Of a stretch of 64,000 nucleotides of DNA, positions 60,153 through 64,000 are shown piece by piece; positions within the stretch are counted from its first letter, which is position 1; each line of letters begins with the position of its first letter. Both the position numbers and the translations under genes were made by a program. This stretch comes from Gymnopus androsaceus JB14. Lineage: Eukaryota > Basidiomycota > Agaricomycetes > Agaricales > Omphalotaceae. Location of the stretch: NCBI GenBank assembly GCA_009733575.1, contig ML769590.1:1-64000 (forward strand). Reading direction: 5' to 3'. The notes under the pieces are model-generated. The model was not told the DNA's origin. It was given only the letters and a program-made list of their open reading frames with translations, and did not search any database.

Positions 60153-61460
60153 TTGCAGAAGAGAGACCAAAGGGCATGTATGATCTTTGGAATGCTTCCT
60201 CTTTTGTCTCTATTTGGAAGCTTGGAGGTGCTGTGATGTTCAGGACTGTTTACAAGGAGGGCACAATTGCAGTTGAGGCTCTACATCTGGAAAAATTCCC
60301 TAGTGCCCAGGGACATATAGGTTGCACTGAGGTACCCACAGGGTGACTAGGACACCCAGGATGTCTAGGCACCACAGGCACCCTAAAGAAACCCCCCAAA
60401 TCCTGTGCATCCTGAGGATAGAAAAGTATCTCTGAGGTGTCTCTGAATATTCCTGGGGTGTCCCTGAATATCCCTGGGGTGTCCCTGGGGTGCCCTGGGA
60501 ATCCATAGAGAAAATATTTAAATAATATATTTTTTACCATCTTAGCCTCTTACACTCATATTTACCTTCTTTGTTTACTTATTCATTATTCAAGTCTCGG
60601 TACTTAATACACTTATTATAGATGGTTGTTGTGCTTATTGCTCACTGCTTATTATTGTCTTATTCATTTGGTGTTTCAGCGCTTAAATTCAAGTGACTCA
60701 TAATAAACTTAAAGATTGACACCTCACAGGTTTGAACTCTCAGCCTCGCAGTCAACTGTATTATATAAGCAATAACGCGAGAGCTCAAAACCACTGAACT
60801 ATCTTGATGTAAGATATGCTAGAAACTTTGTGCACTATATACACTAACTAGTGGGGTCAGCATCACCTATAAGAAAATTGGTGAGCACTTGGTCATAAGT
60901 GCACATGAACCCATTCTCCCACCATGGTCTACCAAGACTATCTCCAATGTTACCAGTAATTATTCTTAGGTAAAAAGGGCTTGAAATACAAAAACTAGAC
61001 TCAATGTTTTGTCTTTTGGTTAATTTAATTTTATTGTGAATATAATGTAGTTTTTAATCAAGACATAAAGTATGCAGGCCAAAACGTCGGATGGGCGCTT
61101 AAATCACGTGCTCGTAAGCACGAGCACATGATCCCTCTCCCAGGGTGTCCCAGGGCTTCCCACAGCTGTCCCAGGGCTTCCTAGAGCTTCCCAGGATCCC
61201 CAGGAATTTGCCCATTTCCCAGGCAGCCCAAGTAACCTGAGCAGCCTAGGGCTTTAGCCAAATCCTGAAGCCCTTTGGGCTTGCTTGAGGCTAATTTCTG
61301 ATTAACTTCAGAGATACTCAAGGATCCCTAGAATTTGGCCAAAATCCTGGGCTACCTGGGGTGCTTGTGTTGCCTAGTGTTGCCTAGGAATTAGCCAAAT
61401 TCCTGGGCATCCCTGAGAGTGACCAGGCATACCTGGACTTGCCTGGGCTTTAGGTAGTTT
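60153..61460. repeat. CCTGG/CCAGG-rich repeat zone
   Basis: Words built on CCTGGG or CCCAGG are very frequent at 60,330-60,500 and 61,130-61,450. A tandem unit of about 20 bp, CTGAATATTCCTGGGGTGTC, occurs twice and then in part near 60,442-60,495. The middle (60,510-61,080) is AT-rich and contains a degenerate tRNA-like segment and an 8-bp hairpin at about 61,109-61,128. No gene is supported. Confidence 0.55.
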
Positions 61461-62972
61461 TCCAGATGCTAGAGTATAACTCTAATTTAGGGATCCACAC
61501 TGTACTGTATACAGTTATGGCCGTATAAAAACAGCTATAAAATTTGCAAAATTTCTTCTGTATGGTATAGTATATGGTACGGATTCATCATCATTCTGGC
61601 ACCCGTATACTGTAGAAATATGGTATACAGCACATTAGATCTCAAGTTACAGAGTCCCGGCTGATATCAATTATGCAAAAACCATTAATTTGAGTATTTT
61701 GGGACCCACTGACATATAGCTGCTTGCCAAATTCTTGCTGTACAGGGTACCCATATAGCAACTGTATAAATATGGCTGTAAAAAGTGTCCAAGCATACCC
61801 TTTATGGTATGGTTATAGGTACCTGTATAAACATACCGTACATCAGCAGTTTCGCAAAAGTATGAGCGCTATGGGAAGTATAGTGTGTATTGAACTTATA
61901 CATCCATAATTATCCATACTTAGCCATATCATGTTCTATTGGATTCTTCCATACATGCAGAAATGTATGGAAAATGTATAAAACTTGTAACATGAATACA
62001 CTGTTCCAGACAACTACAACATGACAAAAATTGTATTTACTGATGGTTCTGGCGGATATTTTCAAGTGCAGTCTGTAACTTCCCAATCTCTGCCTCTTTC
62101 AACACTAACCACTCTTCCAGCAACCTTATTACACTCCTCAGTCTCTGATTTTCCCTATAGACCACAGGAACCACTTCGTGAATTAATGCTGATCGGTGAA
62201 CGAGCTTGAGCCGCAAGAGCAGCCACTTCAAGTCATCTTGATTGAGTCATGCTGACAACATTTTTTGAATTGGTTAATGTCAATTTGCAGTAATAAATAA
62301 TTGTAAACGTATGTGATACACTCGAATTAGGCTCCAGGGCCTTTTTCATTTCTCTATGGCAGCTGTCCTCCATAACAAGGGTTGCATCAAGATCAATTGA
62401 ATCCTCTTTCCTCCCAGTTTGAATTGTGATTGTATCCAGATTATCAACAATGACTCCGGCATTCTTTTTAGCAGACTCGGTACTGTGGTACTCCAAGTCA
62501 TTGCTAACACTGATAAATTCAATGTTACTCAAGTTGTATAAGTAAAAGCACATACTTTTGGAGTGGCTTGTGGGGACTAGTAAGCTTTTGGGGTGGCTCA
62601 TGTAGAGCCAAATTTTTGTTCTCTGTTTTGTACTTCAGAGATTCAGAATCAGTCATGATGGGATGAAGTGACTTGAAAAATTTGGAACTTCCAATACCCG
62701 GGATAACTCAGGATCCAGGGCGGGCCATTAGCCCTAACCCTAAATGGTAAGAACTCTTGACATGGCAGTTGAGAATTCTTACCACTGGCACCTTTTAAAT
62801 GGCGAGCAAATAATTACTGTCAGTCAAACTAGGATTTCATTTGCATGATAATTGGCATAATGGTTGACATAAAAAGCTTTAAATAAGTCTAATGAGTCAT
62901 AAAATTTCAACAAACGAGGTATTGGGGAAAGTCCATAAACCAGGATGAGATGAGCACCTCATAGAAGAGCAT
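61461..62972. other. No recognisable gene; two unidentified minus-strand open frames
   Basis: 61,500-61,980 is AT-rich with many GTATGG and CCATAC words. Minus-strand open frames at 62,037-62,231 (contains LRSVIRLLEEWLVLKEAEIG, possibly coiled coil) and 62,233-62,601 have no family I recognise, although they may be 3' parts of the transposon whose fragment follows to the right. Confidence 0.3.
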
Positions 62973-64000
62973 CTACATGCATAACTGCCAGGTGAGGATG
63001 ATGCTGATGGGTATTGAGGTAGGATGGCCGTACAACCCACATTCTAGTCTTGATATCCTGTGAGCGACTGTACACATTGAACCAATGAACAAGTGCGCAG
63101 GGATAAATTTCACCCTGATATTAAACTGAGAAAAACAAACAAACTCAGGCAGCACTCATTCCCTTGAAGCCTGGTTTGTCCTCATCTGTTATGACCAGAA
63201 CTGTGTTGTAGCGTGGATTACCATACCAAGATGGTGTGCAATGTATCTACTCTCAATGTATACCACAGATCCCAGAATTGTTGCTGGGTGCATAGAACAT
63301 TGCAACCGCAGAGCGGAATATGTCAACTTTAGAGGTGATCTTGGGACAGGAGTCTAGGTCAACTGTATCAGATGAGCACCTGTGCAGCTGCTCATAAAGA
63401 AACTGTTGAGTTAGCTTGAAAAGATCAGGCTCTCCTAGGAACTTTGCCAAAAGATCCATGTAGCAGGGATGATTGCACACTATAAACAATATACATTATT
63501 AAAAGGTCTGTTAATTAAAAAAAATCTGACCTTGAGTCTTTGCCAGTTCAAATTTGGCAAGAAAGTGGTCCCATCCATAGCACTCTCATCCTCTTTCTCT
63601 GTGTCAAATAGATCAGATGGAGGAGCTTGAAGTGGAGGCATGAGTCCACTATTGAGCCAGTTTGGAGCAAAGGGCTGCAAGCTTATCATTCCGCTGGTTC
63701 GTGAGAAGCATCTGACTGAGGGCATTGTAACAATTTGAGTGTCTCCAGGGCTTTTTTACAGTAGTAATATGACAGGACTCGTTAATTGATGAGCAGACAC
63801 TGTTAGGAGCTCCAAATTCGAGGATGAGATATGGATAGTGGGGCATTGAGTGCATGTAAGGGATTGAGAAGTGCTCTTGCACTCCTGAGGGGATGAAAAT
63901 TTGGCAAAAATGATTAAATTGGTGGATTTCTGATTGAATCTCGGTGATTGTGTCTTCAGTAAAATCTGTACCGCGGACCAGGTGACAGAAACACAGAAAG
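62973..64000 (-). pseudogene. Plavaka-like transposase C-terminal part, runs off the right edge
   Basis: Plavaka elements are CACTA-related transposons of Basidiomycota. Minus-strand pieces in order are: FGAPNSVCSSINESCHITTV, KKPWRHSNCYNALSQML, LTNQRNDKLAALCSKLA, then VAMFYAPSNNSGICGIHWE, TPSWYGNPRYNTVLVITDED, KPGFKGMSAA, and YPCALVHWFNVY, MWVVRPSY. This set is the C-terminal region I associate with Plavaka-type transposases. An in-frame stop after GMSAA and another in the next segment break it. The catalytic core would lie right of 64,000. The family call is from memory of the motif set; the orientation and broken state are seen directly. Confidence 0.65.

Noticed and set aside
60722..60815. 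tRNA-Ile(UAU)-like segment with intron on the minus strand
   Set aside because: An A-box-like TAGTTCAGTGG, a CTCGC/GCGAG stem and a B-box-like GAGTTCAAACC are present, but the acceptor arms do not pair and the T-stem has only three of five pairs. It cannot be a working tRNA; at most it is a relic.

Overview
This window is eukaryotic and almost certainly from a basidiomycete fungus, most likely an Agaricomycete. The evidence is short GT-AG introns of about 45-80 bp throughout, a KRE6/SKN1-type beta-glucan synthesis gene, a CFEM GPI-anchor protein, and a repeat load of copia, hAT, Tc1/mariner, Plavaka-like and MULE-like elements. Host genes are few and most of the sequence is nested mobile DNA.

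Layout. Positions 1-8,400 hold a pogo-like transposase remnant, a decayed minus-strand Ty1/copia retrotransposon split by a 573-bp hAT MITE with a perfect 8-bp target duplication, and small inverted-repeat elements. Positions 9,100-14,830 hold a broken copy of the nuclear ATP1 gene with introns retained, next to a nearly complete hAT transposase gene; both may lie inside one element. Positions 14,830-23,540 are gene-poor, with one well-formed intron-rich gene of unknown function (19,970-20,876, minus). Positions 23,550-27,060 encode a complete KRE6/SKN1-like GH16 protein (minus).

Positions 27,488-51,100 are the key segment. A 4-kb block carrying a predicted secreted kinase-like gene and a CFEM gene occurs at 27,582-31,584, again in part at about 37,200-38,819, and again at 47,077-51,090. 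At the first copy a 9-bp word, TCGGTTTTC, occurs once. At the third the same word flanks an 8,146-bp element (38,922-47,067), so the window holds both an empty and a filled site. The element has imperfect terminal inverted repeats and encodes a transposase-like protein with MULE-like features, an unknown intron-containing gene, and an antisense captured fragment of the Prp43 DEAH-box helicase gene. The segment 31,585-38,819 is an indel-rich second copy of the element's right half plus flank. The simplest reading is that two haplotypes of a dikaryon were joined in the assembly through a poorly polished stretch; a true duplication is the alternative.

Positions 51,100-64,000 are repeats again: two Tc1/mariner elements, a short tRNA-like unit, and a 0.3-kb hAT MITE with a perfect 8-bp target duplication. 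A non-autonomous LTR element with 208-bp LTRs has inserted into that MITE. Its interior is a long series of short, different, near-perfect hairpins, itself interrupted by a Tc1 element. A 396-bp foldback repeat, a CCTGG-rich repeat zone and a Plavaka-like transposase fragment running off the right edge follow. The hairpin-filled LTR element and the MULE-like element caught in empty and filled states are the two most unusual systems in the window.
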